NCBI GenBank assembly: GCA_002388885.1
Contig: DGNI01000140.1
Coordinates: 2,188 to 22,467, forward strand
Length of the DNA stretch: 20,280 nt
DNA from: Parvularculaceae bacterium UBA4496
GTDB taxonomy: Bacteria; Pseudomonadota; Alphaproteobacteria; Caulobacterales; Parvularculaceae
Reading direction: 5' to 3'
Under the pieces are notes generated by a model. That model had not been told where the DNA came from. It made no database searches and saw only the letters and a list, made by a program, of their open reading frames with translations. Shown piece after piece: positions 6,156-13,905 of this stretch; within the stretch, counting starts at the first letter, position 1, and every line of letters begins with the position of its first letter. A program made the position numbers and the translations under genes.

Positions 6156-7664
6156 ATGCGACACTGGTCTTTTCTCAGTCTGTGTTTTTTGATTATTCTA
6201 ATCGCTGGAGAAGAAGCCGCGGCGAAACTACCCGCTGTTATTGAAACCGAAAGCGTTATTGTTTGCCCGGCGTCATCAGCAAACGGCGAGCCTCCTGACT
6301 TCAATACACCCGGTTGTAAAACCATCCCGGCGACGCAGATCAATCCGCAAAACAGCTTCATCTGGGTAAAGGGCAAAATCACGCTCGAAGAGACCCGGGG
6401 CGCCAATGGCGAACCGCTGGCGCTATATGTTCTTGGTAAAATGTCGAGCGACGTTTACCTGAATGGCCGGTACGTCGGTTCCAATGGCAGGCCCGGACCG
6501 GATAAACGGTCGGAAATCGCCGGCCAGATGGATGCCGCAATCTATCCGCCGCAATCGCTGTTTCGCATCGGGGACAACGAAATTGTATTCAGGGCCTCGT
6601 CCCATCATGGGTTTCTTGATTTGCGCAACCCCATACATGGAATCTTCATTAGCCAGGCCGGCGATATCCATAATACAATCCTCAGAGGTTACTGGCCTTC
6701 CCTGTTGACGCTCGGACTGTTTCTTGTCGGAACGCTCTATTTTGCCATCACCGGCGCAAGCCGACGCGACCGCAAACGTGCGCTGACCATCAGCATCATT
6801 TGCGCATTCGCTGCAGCGCAATTGCTGGCGGAGGTCTATCGCGGCCTCGCTCCATATGCCTACCCGGTTCACGATCTCCGGCTGATATTAATCACGCTGT
6901 TCTCTGCGGGTTTCGGCTTGAGCGTGGCCTACCATGTATTCAGTACGTTTAACTTCCAAAGCATTAGGACAATACTCGCCGGAGTTGCCGCACTGAGTTT
7001 AACGGCAATAGCCGCATCGCCCGGTTTTGACATGAAGGCTGCCATAGCCATCATTGTTCCGTTGACAATATCATTGGCGGCAACAGCGGTCCTGTGTTTC
7101 AAGCGGCGTCCGCGTGCGTTTTCCTATGTTCTGTCGCTCTTCATCTTTCTGGCGGCAAATATCGCTTTTGCTGATCTTTTTCTTGATGTCCTGTTCTTTT
7201 ATCTCGTTGCATCTTTCCTTCTATTTTTGTTTGTAGAACAGGGGTTTGCGCTGGTGCGTGAAGCGGAACAGCGGCGCAAAGAACAAGCACGCGCTGAGCG
7301 GCTGGAGCTAGCTCTGGAACAGGCGAAAGAACGCGATGAAGCAACAACCATCAATGTAACGAGCGCCGGTAAGATGGAGCGTGTCTGCACTGATCAAATT
7401 GCCCACTGCCGCGGCGCAAGCGGATATAGTGAAATCGTCCTTAAAGGCGGGCGCGAGATCCTTCATGCAATAACGCTGGCGGAAATGGAGCAAATTCTGC
7501 CAGCTACTTTTCTGCGCGTGCATCGCTCTCATCTCGTCAATACTGCATTTGTCAAATCGCTCAATCGCGATCATGCGGGAACTGGCATGCTAATTCTTGA
7601 GGACGGCTCGGAAATTCCTGTTAGCAGGCGCATAATGCCCAAAGTACGAGCTGCTCTGAGTTAA
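6156..7664 (+). CDS. Membrane-anchored LytTR DNA-binding regulator with 7-TM sensor
   Basis: A one-component membrane transcription regulator of about 502 aa. A signal peptide (1-23) precedes an extracytoplasmic domain (about 24-175), whose segment VYLNGRYVGSNGRPG suggests a jelly-roll ligand-binding fold. Seven hydrophobic segments follow (about 180-362), then a coiled-coil linker rich in Glu/Arg/Ala (365-396) and a C-terminal LytTR domain (about 400-502) with ATFLRVHRSHLVN and DGSEIPVSRR. It would bind DNA while tethered to the membrane. ATG 6156 was chosen over GTG 6099 because the signal peptide starts there; neither has a strong ribosome-binding site. The divergent hydrolase gene is the nearest candidate target, which is an inference. 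Confidence 0.85.
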   Translation: MRHWSFLSLCFLIILIAGEEAAAKLPAVIETESVIVCPASSANGEPPDFNTPGCKTIPATQINPQNSFIWVKGKITLEETRGANGEPLALYVLGKMSSDVYLNGRYVGSNGRPGPDKRSEIAGQMDAAIYPPQSLFRIGDNEIVFRASSHHGFLDLRNPIHGIFISQAGDIHNTILRGYWPSLLTLGLFLVGTLYFAITGASRRDRKRALTISIICAFAAAQLLAEVYRGLAPYAYPVHDLRLILITLFSAGFGLSVAYHVFSTFNFQSIRTILAGVAALSLTAIAASPGFDMKAAIAIIVPLTISLAATAVLCFKRRPRAFSYVLSLFIFLAANIAFADLFLDVLFFYLVASFLLFLFVEQGFALVREAEQRRKEQARAERLELALEQAKERDEATTINVTSAGKMERVCTDQIAHCRGASGYSEIVLKGGREILHAITLAEMEQILPATFLRVHRSHLVNTAFVKSLNRDHAGTGMLILEDGSEIPVSRRIMPKVRAALS

Positions 7665-7927
7665 TAGCTGAGCAGTTCTGGATGTCCGCTATTGGCGTTT
7701 GCCGAACATTCAATTCGACCTCGGCGATTAAGCACGATCTCGCAAAATTAATAACCTTGCCGCCTGAAACCTGAGCCATTTACACTGCCCTCCATGCGAA
7801 ATCCGACCTCCATGGCAGGTTAACCATCTGTTCTGGACCGGTTCTTGCCTTTAGAGAGACAAGCGGCGTGCGGATAGTCTCGCCGCCACAAGAAAACGAC
7901 CCATTTTGGCACAAGGACGGAAAACCG
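7665..7927 (+). other. Intergenic region before the 73-aa gene
   Basis: This 263-bp spacer contains no supported gene. An imperfect inverted repeat is visible around CTTGCC and GACAAG (about 7846-7863). No convincing promoter, RNA gene or terminator could be defined for the preceding LytTR gene. Confidence 0.4.
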
Positions 7928-8149
7928 ATGGCCGACACAAAACCAACCGAGAGCCAGCTCCGGCTTTTGCTCGCGCAATTCCTGTTTGCGCATAATGTTG
8001 AAATCGAAACGCTCTACGCCGCGCTCGGCACGGACCTTTCGAACGCCGATTCCGAAGCGGTTTCGCACATGGCCGGCATTATCGACGGCGTGACGCTCGC
8101 AACGTCGAAAATCCGCGATCATGGCATCGACAACTGGGCGAAAAACTAA
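7928..8149 (+). CDS. Small protein of unknown function (73 aa)
   Basis: I do not recognise a family. The protein is mostly helical in character, with a hydrophobic stretch LRLLLAQFLFAHNVEIETLY and a second segment AVSHMAGIIDGVTLATSKI, and no signal peptide or Cys. ATG 7928 was chosen over GTG 7868 because AAGGACGG (7912-7919) sits at ideal distance. The gene has its own upstream spacer and ends before a strong terminator at 8184-8227, which supports a real, separately transcribed unit. It occupies the place between fumC and the RHH_4 gene where a DUF4169 gene is often found, but its sequence does not look like DUF4169. Confidence 0.7.
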   Translation: MADTKPTESQLRLLLAQFLFAHNVEIETLYAALGTDLSNADSEAVSHMAGIIDGVTLATSKIRDHGIDNWAKN

Positions 8150-8183
8150 AGCCCTTCCTTTTTTGCTTGCACAGCGCCGCGCG

Positions 8184-8227
8184 AACCGGTTTCCTCATCG
8201 GGGGTGAGGAAGCCGGTTTTTCTTATT
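8184..8227 (+). terminator. Strong Rho-independent terminator of the 73-aa gene
   Basis: The 14-bp stem 8184-8197 / 8205-8218 (one G-U) encloses a 7-nt loop TCGGGGG and is followed by a T-rich tract. The T-tract ends directly before the ATG of the next gene at 8229. The 3' arm contains GAGGAAG, the only Shine-Dalgarno-like sequence upstream of that gene. Confidence 0.9.
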
Positions 8228-8228
8228 T

Positions 8229-8447
8229 ATGCAGAAGCGATCAATAACGCTGAAGGGACACCGCACCAGCATCGCGCTGGAGGCGGAATTCTGGACAGCG
8301 CTGGAAGAGCTCGCATCCGCCGCAAACCGCTCCCTGCCCTCGCTTGTCTATGAGATTGACCGCAACAGGTTGAAGCAAAACCCGGCGCCCGGGCTTGCCT
8401 CGGCGATCCGGGTTTATGTGTTGAAGCGGGTTTCGAAGGCCGACTAG
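8229..8447 (+). CDS. Ribbon-helix-helix domain protein (RHH_4 family)
   Basis: A 72-aa protein spanning one RHH_4 (PF13467-type) domain: the beta strand KRSITLKGHRTSIALE, then the helices EFWTALEELASAANRSLPSLVYEID, ending in LASAIRVYVLKR. Such proteins are small dimeric DNA-binding factors of unknown target, common in alphaproteobacteria and often near fumC. The domain begins at residue 3, so ATG 8229 must be the start. It has no spaced Shine-Dalgarno and directly follows the T-tract of a terminator. Its stop codon interleaves with that of glnE in the palindrome CTAG at 8444-8447. Confidence 0.85.
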   Translation: MQKRSITLKGHRTSIALEAEFWTALEELASAANRSLPSLVYEIDRNRLKQNPAPGLASAIRVYVLKRVSKAD

Positions 8448-11254
8448 CTGGCCGTATTGGCCGCCACGTTCATACAGGGACGGCCGAGCACAAGCTGTGC
8501 ATAAGCGCGGCTGACCTCGTCGGAATAACCGCGCATCATCGGCTTGACCTGCTCGAATTTGTGAACGCCCGCCGCCCGCGCCAGCAATCCGCCAAAGCGC
8601 TTGCGCACCGGCGCGCGCATGGGATCGCTCCAGCCGGAAAGCGCGCGCACAAGTTGCAGCCGCGCCCAGAAAGCCCGCGCCGAACCGAGCGTCTGCGCCA
8701 TTTCTTCTGAGATCAGCCCGGAACGCGCCATCGCCTGCAGCGCTTCGCCGGGTTCGTGATCCTGTACGAACGGATGCGCCGAAGCGTGTTTGTAGATCAG
8801 CGTCGAAATCACGAGCTCCACATCGGAACGTCCGCCCTCGATCCGGTCGATATCCCATTCGGACGAGGCCTTCTCACGGCGCATGCGCTGCGCCCGCGCA
8901 CGGTCGAGGTCGCGGAATAAAATGTCGGCCCTGCGCGCGCCGGCAACCGCCGTACGCAACGCCTCTTCCGCCGCTTTGAAAATCTTGTCCTTGCCGGCGA
9001 TCACGCGTCCGCGGGCCAGCATGATCTGTTCATGGGCGACCGCTTCGGACTGGACGTAGGATTTGAACGCTGTTGCGGCCGGAACCATGAGGCCGCTGAC
9101 GCCGGAGGGGCGATGGCTCGCATCCGGCAGAATGGCGAAGACGCCTTCGTCGAATTCGGCGAGCATCGCGAGATACCGTTTGGCGAACGCCTCGCCCGCC
9201 TCTTCAAGCGGTTCGCTGGCGATGAAGCCGAGATGCGTCGCCGCGCCCGGCAGGTGCGGTCCGTCCGCTTCAAAGACGTGCAGCGCGATCTTTTCCCCCG
9301 CGCCGGCTTCCGACGCCGGGGCATTCTCGCGCGCCATGTCGAACACATCCGCCAGCATGCGGACATGAATCTCGTTAAGCGCGTCAACGGCGGCGTCGAA
9401 CGGCGTCGCCCTGCTCGCAGCGTTGAACGCAATGCGTGCAATCATGTCCCGGCGCCATGCAGCGAGCTCGGCGAGCGCGTTTTCACCCTTCACCGACGGC
9501 GGCGTATACCGCTTTACCCATTCCTTGCCGGTCTGGGGCGTTTCGGCGCCCGCACGCTCGAACATGATGTCCGCGCCTTCCAGCGTCTTGGTCAGCGTTT
9601 CGATGGCGCCGCCGAAAGACCCCAGCGCATCGACAAGACCGTCGCGTTGTGGGGCGCCCTCGCGCACATGAGAAAAGACGTCGTGCTTTTCGCCAGCAGC
9701 GTCGAGCAGCTGATCGAACAACCGCACGGCATCGTCTGGGTGCTGCGTTTCACCAAACGCGGTTAAAAGGCCCGGCGCAAGCGCTGAAAATTTTCTGTCG
9801 CCGCTGACGCCTTTCGCGGATTTCGCCCAATCATCGATGGCGGCGGAAAGGCTTGCGCCATTGAGAAAGCCGAGATTTTCAAGCTTGTCCGCATCGCCTT
9901 CTTCGGCGCCGCTGCGATAAAGCGCGATCTCCTCCTGCAAGCCGCCGGCAAGGCGGTTCAGCGTGTTGCGGGCATCAGTCTGAGCGCCTTTCAAGGCCGC
10001 GGCAAAATCATCATACTTGTTGAAGCCACACAGTAGCGCGAGCGCTGCCTTCTCGTCTTCGCGTTCAACCTCGACGGCGCAGGCGCCCTTCATGACCTGC
10101 ATGCGCGCAACAGCAATATGCGCGAACTCTTCACCGGCAACGAGACGCCGGGCGACGTCCCTGCCGAGCGTGCGCGAACGCGCCGCCGTTTCGAAAATTT
10201 CGCGCGCAGACGCCGTGCGGAAGACCGGACGCAGCCCGCCAATCGCGAGCCGGCAGATGTCCGCCGTGCGACGGAAAACGCCGCGCGGGTCAGCGTCTTT
10301 CGCCTCCACATAGGCGCGCAAGGCATCCATGGCGACGGGGTTATCGCCCCAAATGATGTCTTCCATACATTCAAGGAAAGAGCCGCCTGCCGTGCGGTCG
10401 CCGGCGACAATGCGCGCGCCGCCAAGCCACATTTTGAGCGCATCGGCTTGCGGGCCCGCTGCGGTGTTTTTCACGCGCGCGGCGCTGTCCGCAAAGCCAG
10501 CGCCGCCGACGCCGGAGCCCAACGGCGTGCGCAATGCGTAAAGCGGATAATCGCCAGACTTGCCTTCAAACGCTTCGCGCATTTCTGCGCCAATGCGCAC
10601 GAATATCCGGTCGGCGCCGCGTGACGCCGGACCTTTGAAGACCTCATCGTCATAGAGAATGATGATTTCCAGCGGCCCGTAAGGCGAGAGATCCTCATGG
10701 GCGAAGTCGCCGCCCGCGACGACGAAAACGCCGCGCAGGAAATTGTCGGTATCATCAACGCTCAGCTCGCCGCGCTTTACAGCTGCGCGCACCAGCCAGC
10801 GTATCCCCGTCTCGACCATGCGCTCGGCGAAATCGACCCGCGCTGCGGTCGCGTCCGCCACACTCCACTGACCGCTGAGTTCCGCGATAGCGATGGCGAC
10901 ATCGACCCGGTTCTTCAACGGCGCGAGGGCCGCATGCAGCGCTTCAGGCCCGCCGACGCCACGGTCAAGCGCGGTGAGATCTCGTGCTGCTTCGGCCAGC
11001 ACCGGCGAGGCGCCTTCCATCAGCGCCGTCGCCGCCGCGTCCGGATGGGTCATGCAAAGCTCGCCCAACCGGCGCGTGGCGCCGAAGATGCGCAGCATCA
11101 GCAAACGGCGGTCCGGCTGATCGAGCGGCGCGCCTGGGTCACCGCCCATTGCTTCTGCAACCGCGCGCCGCCAGCGCTCCAGCGCCCCTGTTGCCCGCGA
11201 CGGATCGATTTTATCGGCTGAAGTGCGGGCGGAATGCGAGGCTGAAGCCGCCAT
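8444..11254 (-). CDS. glnE: GlnE homologue (glutamine synthetase adenylyltransferase family), catalytically degenerate
   Basis: Canonical GlnE adenylylates and deadenylylates glutamine synthetase using two nucleotidyltransferase domains. The length (936 aa) and architecture fit. Family traits include ALAPLKNRVDVAIAIAELSGQW (N-terminal), RPSGVSGLMVPA with ARGRVIAG (about 715-754), and WDIDRIEGGRSDVEL (about 800-814). The catalytic Asp-x-Asp is missing in both domains. The N-terminal SDIDL site reads GPLEI (193-197), and the C-terminal SDLDLI site reads THLGFI (673-678). The GKLG motifs are also lost, as is the first-domain metal Asp (YPLYALRTP). The frame is open with no stop or frameshift. 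ATG 11254 was chosen over ATG 11278 because GGGGAA lies just upstream. It is probably a pseudoenzyme; adenylylation activity should not be assumed. Confidence 0.82.
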   Translation of the reverse strand: MAASASHSARTSADKIDPSRATGALERWRRAVAEAMGGDPGAPLDQPDRRLLMLRIFGATRRLGELCMTHPDAAATALMEGASPVLAEAARDLTALDRGVGGPEALHAALAPLKNRVDVAIAIAELSGQWSVADATAARVDFAERMVETGIRWLVRAAVKRGELSVDDTDNFLRGVFVVAGGDFAHEDLSPYGPLEIIILYDDEVFKGPASRGADRIFVRIGAEMREAFEGKSGDYPLYALRTPLGSGVGGAGFADSAARVKNTAAGPQADALKMWLGGARIVAGDRTAGGSFLECMEDIIWGDNPVAMDALRAYVEAKDADPRGVFRRTADICRLAIGGLRPVFRTASAREIFETAARSRTLGRDVARRLVAGEEFAHIAVARMQVMKGACAVEVEREDEKAALALLCGFNKYDDFAAALKGAQTDARNTLNRLAGGLQEEIALYRSGAEEGDADKLENLGFLNGASLSAAIDDWAKSAKGVSGDRKFSALAPGLLTAFGETQHPDDAVRLFDQLLDAAGEKHDVFSHVREGAPQRDGLVDALGSFGGAIETLTKTLEGADIMFERAGAETPQTGKEWVKRYTPPSVKGENALAELAAWRRDMIARIAFNAASRATPFDAAVDALNEIHVRMLADVFDMARENAPASEAGAGEKIALHVFEADGPHLPGAATHLGFIASEPLEEAGEAFAKRYLAMLAEFDEGVFAILPDASHRPSGVSGLMVPAATAFKSYVQSEAVAHEQIMLARGRVIAGKDKIFKAAEEALRTAVAGARRADILFRDLDRARAQRMRREKASSEWDIDRIEGGRSDVELVISTLIYKHASAHPFVQDHEPGEALQAMARSGLISEEMAQTLGSARAFWARLQLVRALSGWSDPMRAPVRKRFGGLLARAAGVHKFEQVKPMMRGYSDEVSRAYAQLVLGRPCMNVAANTAS

Positions 11255-11389
11255 AATGTTCCCCGTGCCTTTGGTCATGAAATGCGCGGCGATCTTGGCA
11301 AAGCAGGGTGAATTCGTCGTTAAACTAATCGTGACATTTAGACATGGGCGCGAATGCTGATATGAAGATTAATCAACACTAAAAGCCGG

Positions 11390-13030
11390 ATGGTCATGAC
11401 GCGGAATGTCGCCCGAGTACTGATTTTCTTCCGCAAGCTGAACCGGCAGATGAGCGGGCTCGGCGTTTATAAAGTCTGGGCGTTCGCCGTTGTAATTGGC
11501 GCGGCTGCTGCCTACGCCGTGATCGGCTTTCGCTATGCCATCGATGTCGTCTCGATGTTCGCCTTCGGGGAGACCGAAGGCTCCATTGTCAGCGGCGCCT
11601 CGTCCCTGCATTTCATGCGGGCCTGGGCGGCCCCTGTTATCGGCGGGCTGCTGGTATCGGCGTTTTTGTACTTCGCTGACCGCTTTAAATGGCTAGACGG
11701 CGGCAGGCCGCAGGCGGTCGCCGACGTTATCGAAGCGCGCGCCGTGGCGGGCGGTCGCATCTCGCTGCGCACGGGGCTCGCGACGGCAGTGATATCCGCC
11801 GTCTCGCTCGGCTCAGGGGCGAGCGCCGGCCGCGAGGGCCCGGCGGTTCATCTCGGCGCTACCATCGCCTCGGTCATCAACCGGCATCTCGGGTTTGACG
11901 CCAAACAGCGGCGCGCCCTCCTCGGCTGCGGCGCGGCGGCGGCGGTTTCAGCGAGCTTCAACGCGCCCATCGCGGGCGTTCTTTTTGCGCTTGAGGTGAT
12001 CCTTGGCAATTATGCACTTTCGGTATTCGGCCCGATTGCAGCAGCGAGCGTTTCCGCGGCGATCGTCACGCGTATCCATCTCGGCAATTCACCGGCGTTC
12101 CTGATCCCTGAATATGGCGCAGCGGGCACCATCGACGTGCCGCTTGCCGCTTTATTGGGACTCCTGTGCGGCTTCATTGCATCCGGCTTTTTGCTGGCGA
12201 CGGAACGGCTGACCGTCGGCGTGCGCGAAATCGCGCAAAAACGAGGCATCTCCTATCTCCTGCTGCCTCCGCTCGGCGGCCTCGTCGTCGGCTTCATTGG
12301 CGCCCTTTACCCGGAAACATTCGGCGTTGGTTATGAGGCCGTGACAAAAGCCCTTGCCGGCGAGTACGCGATTCACCTGCTGATCATCCTGGTGCTGATG
12401 AAGTGCTTTGCGACGGCGGTGACGCTTTCCTGCCGTTTCGGCGGCGGCGTTTTCTCTCCAGGGCTCGTCATCGGCGCATTCGCCGGGGCGGCCTTCGGCG
12501 GGCTTTTGGGCCTGCTCTTTCCCGGAGTCACCGCAAGCCCCGTCTATTACGCAATGATCGGCATGGGCGCGGCCTCGGGCGCCATTCTCGGTGCGCCTAT
12601 ATCGACGACCCTGGTCGTCTTCGAGCTTACAGGAGACTATTCGATCACCATCGCGCTCATGGTCGCTGTCGCCATTGCGACCCTGGTGATGCAGTGGCTG
12701 TGCGGGCGTTCATTCTTTCACTGGCAGTTATCGCGGCGCGGCTATGATTTGTCGGAGGGACCGCAGGGTATCATTCTCAAAACCGTGCGCGTGCGCGAAG
12801 TGATGGAAAAAATGCCGCCCGGCGCGCCCTTGCCGGAAGACGCCGACCGGCTTGAGACGCGTCATTCACTGGGCGAGGCGCTCGCAAAGCTCAATGAAGC
12901 CGAAGAGCACGGGCTTCCCGTGGTCGAAACGGAAGAGCCTGAAAAAGTCGTGGGTTATCTCTCGCGCGTCAAAGCGCTTGCCGCCTACAACAAGGCGCTG
13001 ATCGACGAAAACATCGAGCATCACACGTAA
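11390..13030 (+). CDS. CLC-family chloride channel/transporter with C-terminal CBS-like region
   Basis: Integral membrane anion transport protein of 546 aa. Motifs are GSGASAGREGP (141-151, gating Glu149), FNAPIAGVLFALE (190-202), GGGVFSPG (351-358) and GAPISTTLVVFELTGDYS (401-418). A cytoplasmic tail (about 465-540) with VREVMEKMPPG and HGLPVVE...VVGYLSR looks like a CBS segment. Three positions are unusual compared with E. coli ClcA. The GSGIP loop is replaced by GGRPQAV, the proton Glu203 position is Val203, and the central Tyr445 region reads RSFFHW. ATG 11390 is used; ATG 11396 is also possible. Chloride is assumed, and other anions such as fluoride or nitrate are not excluded. Confidence 0.88.
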   Translation: MVMTRNVARVLIFFRKLNRQMSGLGVYKVWAFAVVIGAAAAYAVIGFRYAIDVVSMFAFGETEGSIVSGASSLHFMRAWAAPVIGGLLVSAFLYFADRFKWLDGGRPQAVADVIEARAVAGGRISLRTGLATAVISAVSLGSGASAGREGPAVHLGATIASVINRHLGFDAKQRRALLGCGAAAAVSASFNAPIAGVLFALEVILGNYALSVFGPIAAASVSAAIVTRIHLGNSPAFLIPEYGAAGTIDVPLAALLGLLCGFIASGFLLATERLTVGVREIAQKRGISYLLLPPLGGLVVGFIGALYPETFGVGYEAVTKALAGEYAIHLLIILVLMKCFATAVTLSCRFGGGVFSPGLVIGAFAGAAFGGLLGLLFPGVTASPVYYAMIGMGAASGAILGAPISTTLVVFELTGDYSITIALMVAVAIATLVMQWLCGRSFFHWQLSRRGYDLSEGPQGIILKTVRVREVMEKMPPGAPLPEDADRLETRHSLGEALAKLNEAEEHGLPVVETEEPEKVVGYLSRVKALAAYNKALIDENIEHHT

Positions 13031-13040
13031 GCGGATTGTT

Positions 13041-13760
13041 CTAGAATCGCCCGAAAGCCATGGCGGCGAAGAGACGAAGCCGCTTGGCCAACGGAAACGC
13101 GCGTCCCTCGCGCCGGGCATAGCTTCTCGTCAGCGACAGATGCAGGAGCGCCGGGACGGTGTCCGCCGGCGCCCTTTTCAATGCGCCCGCCGTTTTATTG
13201 CTGAGTTCGATGGCGCGCGCGCGCGCCGCTTCAGCCAGATCCGGCGCTTGCGCCCGCCCCTCCCTCGCCAGCGAGAACGCCGTGCCTGCTTGCCGCGCCG
13301 TATTGCAAAGCAATGAATCGCCGCCCACAAGCATCGCCGCCATCGCGTCGACGACGCCGTCAGCCTGCGCCAGCCATGTTTCAAGTTCTTCCAAATCCGC
13401 AAAAGGCTCGCCATAGAGCGGCCGGGCGCCGGCGTCGATCGCCTCTTCCACCAAAGCTTCATATGCAGATGCGGCGAGGCCAGCCGCAGCGATCTCCTCC
13501 ACCACCGGATGCGCACGCGGCGGTTTGCCCGTGCGGATTTCCTCAAATGCATCGCGCCACCATTGCAACCGGATTTCGCCCAGCGGGGGTTCCGTCACAA
13601 CGGATGGAATGCGCCTGGTCTCAGCATGAAAGGCGTAAAGCGCTATCAAACGCCGCCGCGAGGGCGCGGCCGCATATCGTGACGCAAGCCAGCGGTCCTC
13701 GTCCTGCGCGCGCACAAGGTCGTCGCAATACTGGCGTGAATGGCCGACACTATCGTTCAT
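13041..13760 (-). CDS. Squalene/phytoene synthase-like protein, NDUFAF6 type
   Basis: Belongs to the squalene/phytoene synthase fold but probably not a terpene synthase. The 239-aa protein starts with YCDDLVRAQDEDRWLASRYA and carries LIALYAFHAETRRI and GEIRLQWWRDAFEEI, typical of the NDUFAF6 branch linked to respiratory complex I assembly. The two Asp-rich prenyl-diphosphate motifs of true synthases are absent (FHAETRRI and SLAREGRA at those places). ATG 13760 was chosen because the domain begins there; the longer open frame (to 13937) would overlap sodB. The complex I role is inferred from the mitochondrial homologue. Confidence 0.82.
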   Translation of the reverse strand: MNDSVGHSRQYCDDLVRAQDEDRWLASRYAAAPSRRRLIALYAFHAETRRIPSVVTEPPLGEIRLQWWRDAFEEIRTGKPPRAHPVVEEIAAAGLAASAYEALVEEAIDAGARPLYGEPFADLEELETWLAQADGVVDAMAAMLVGGDSLLCNTARQAGTAFSLAREGRAQAPDLAEAARARAIELSNKTAGALKRAPADTVPALLHLSLTRSYARREGRAFPLAKRLRLFAAMAFGRF

Positions 13761-13905
13761 TGCGGGCGCATAGTGACGAATGTCATGTCCGTACAATAGA
13801 ATAAGGCCCGTCGCCGCATCAATTCGACGCATGGGTGTGGACCGGCCGCGGAACAAACATACATGCGAGCTGTTGACGAGTTGAATGAAAAGAAAGGCTT
13901 TTCGG

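Noticed and set aside
9032..9766. 244-aa plus-strand open frame (and smaller ones to 11221) over glnE
   Set aside because: They are antisense to a long conserved gene; Arg/Ala-rich composition is the usual by-product of GC-biased codon use.
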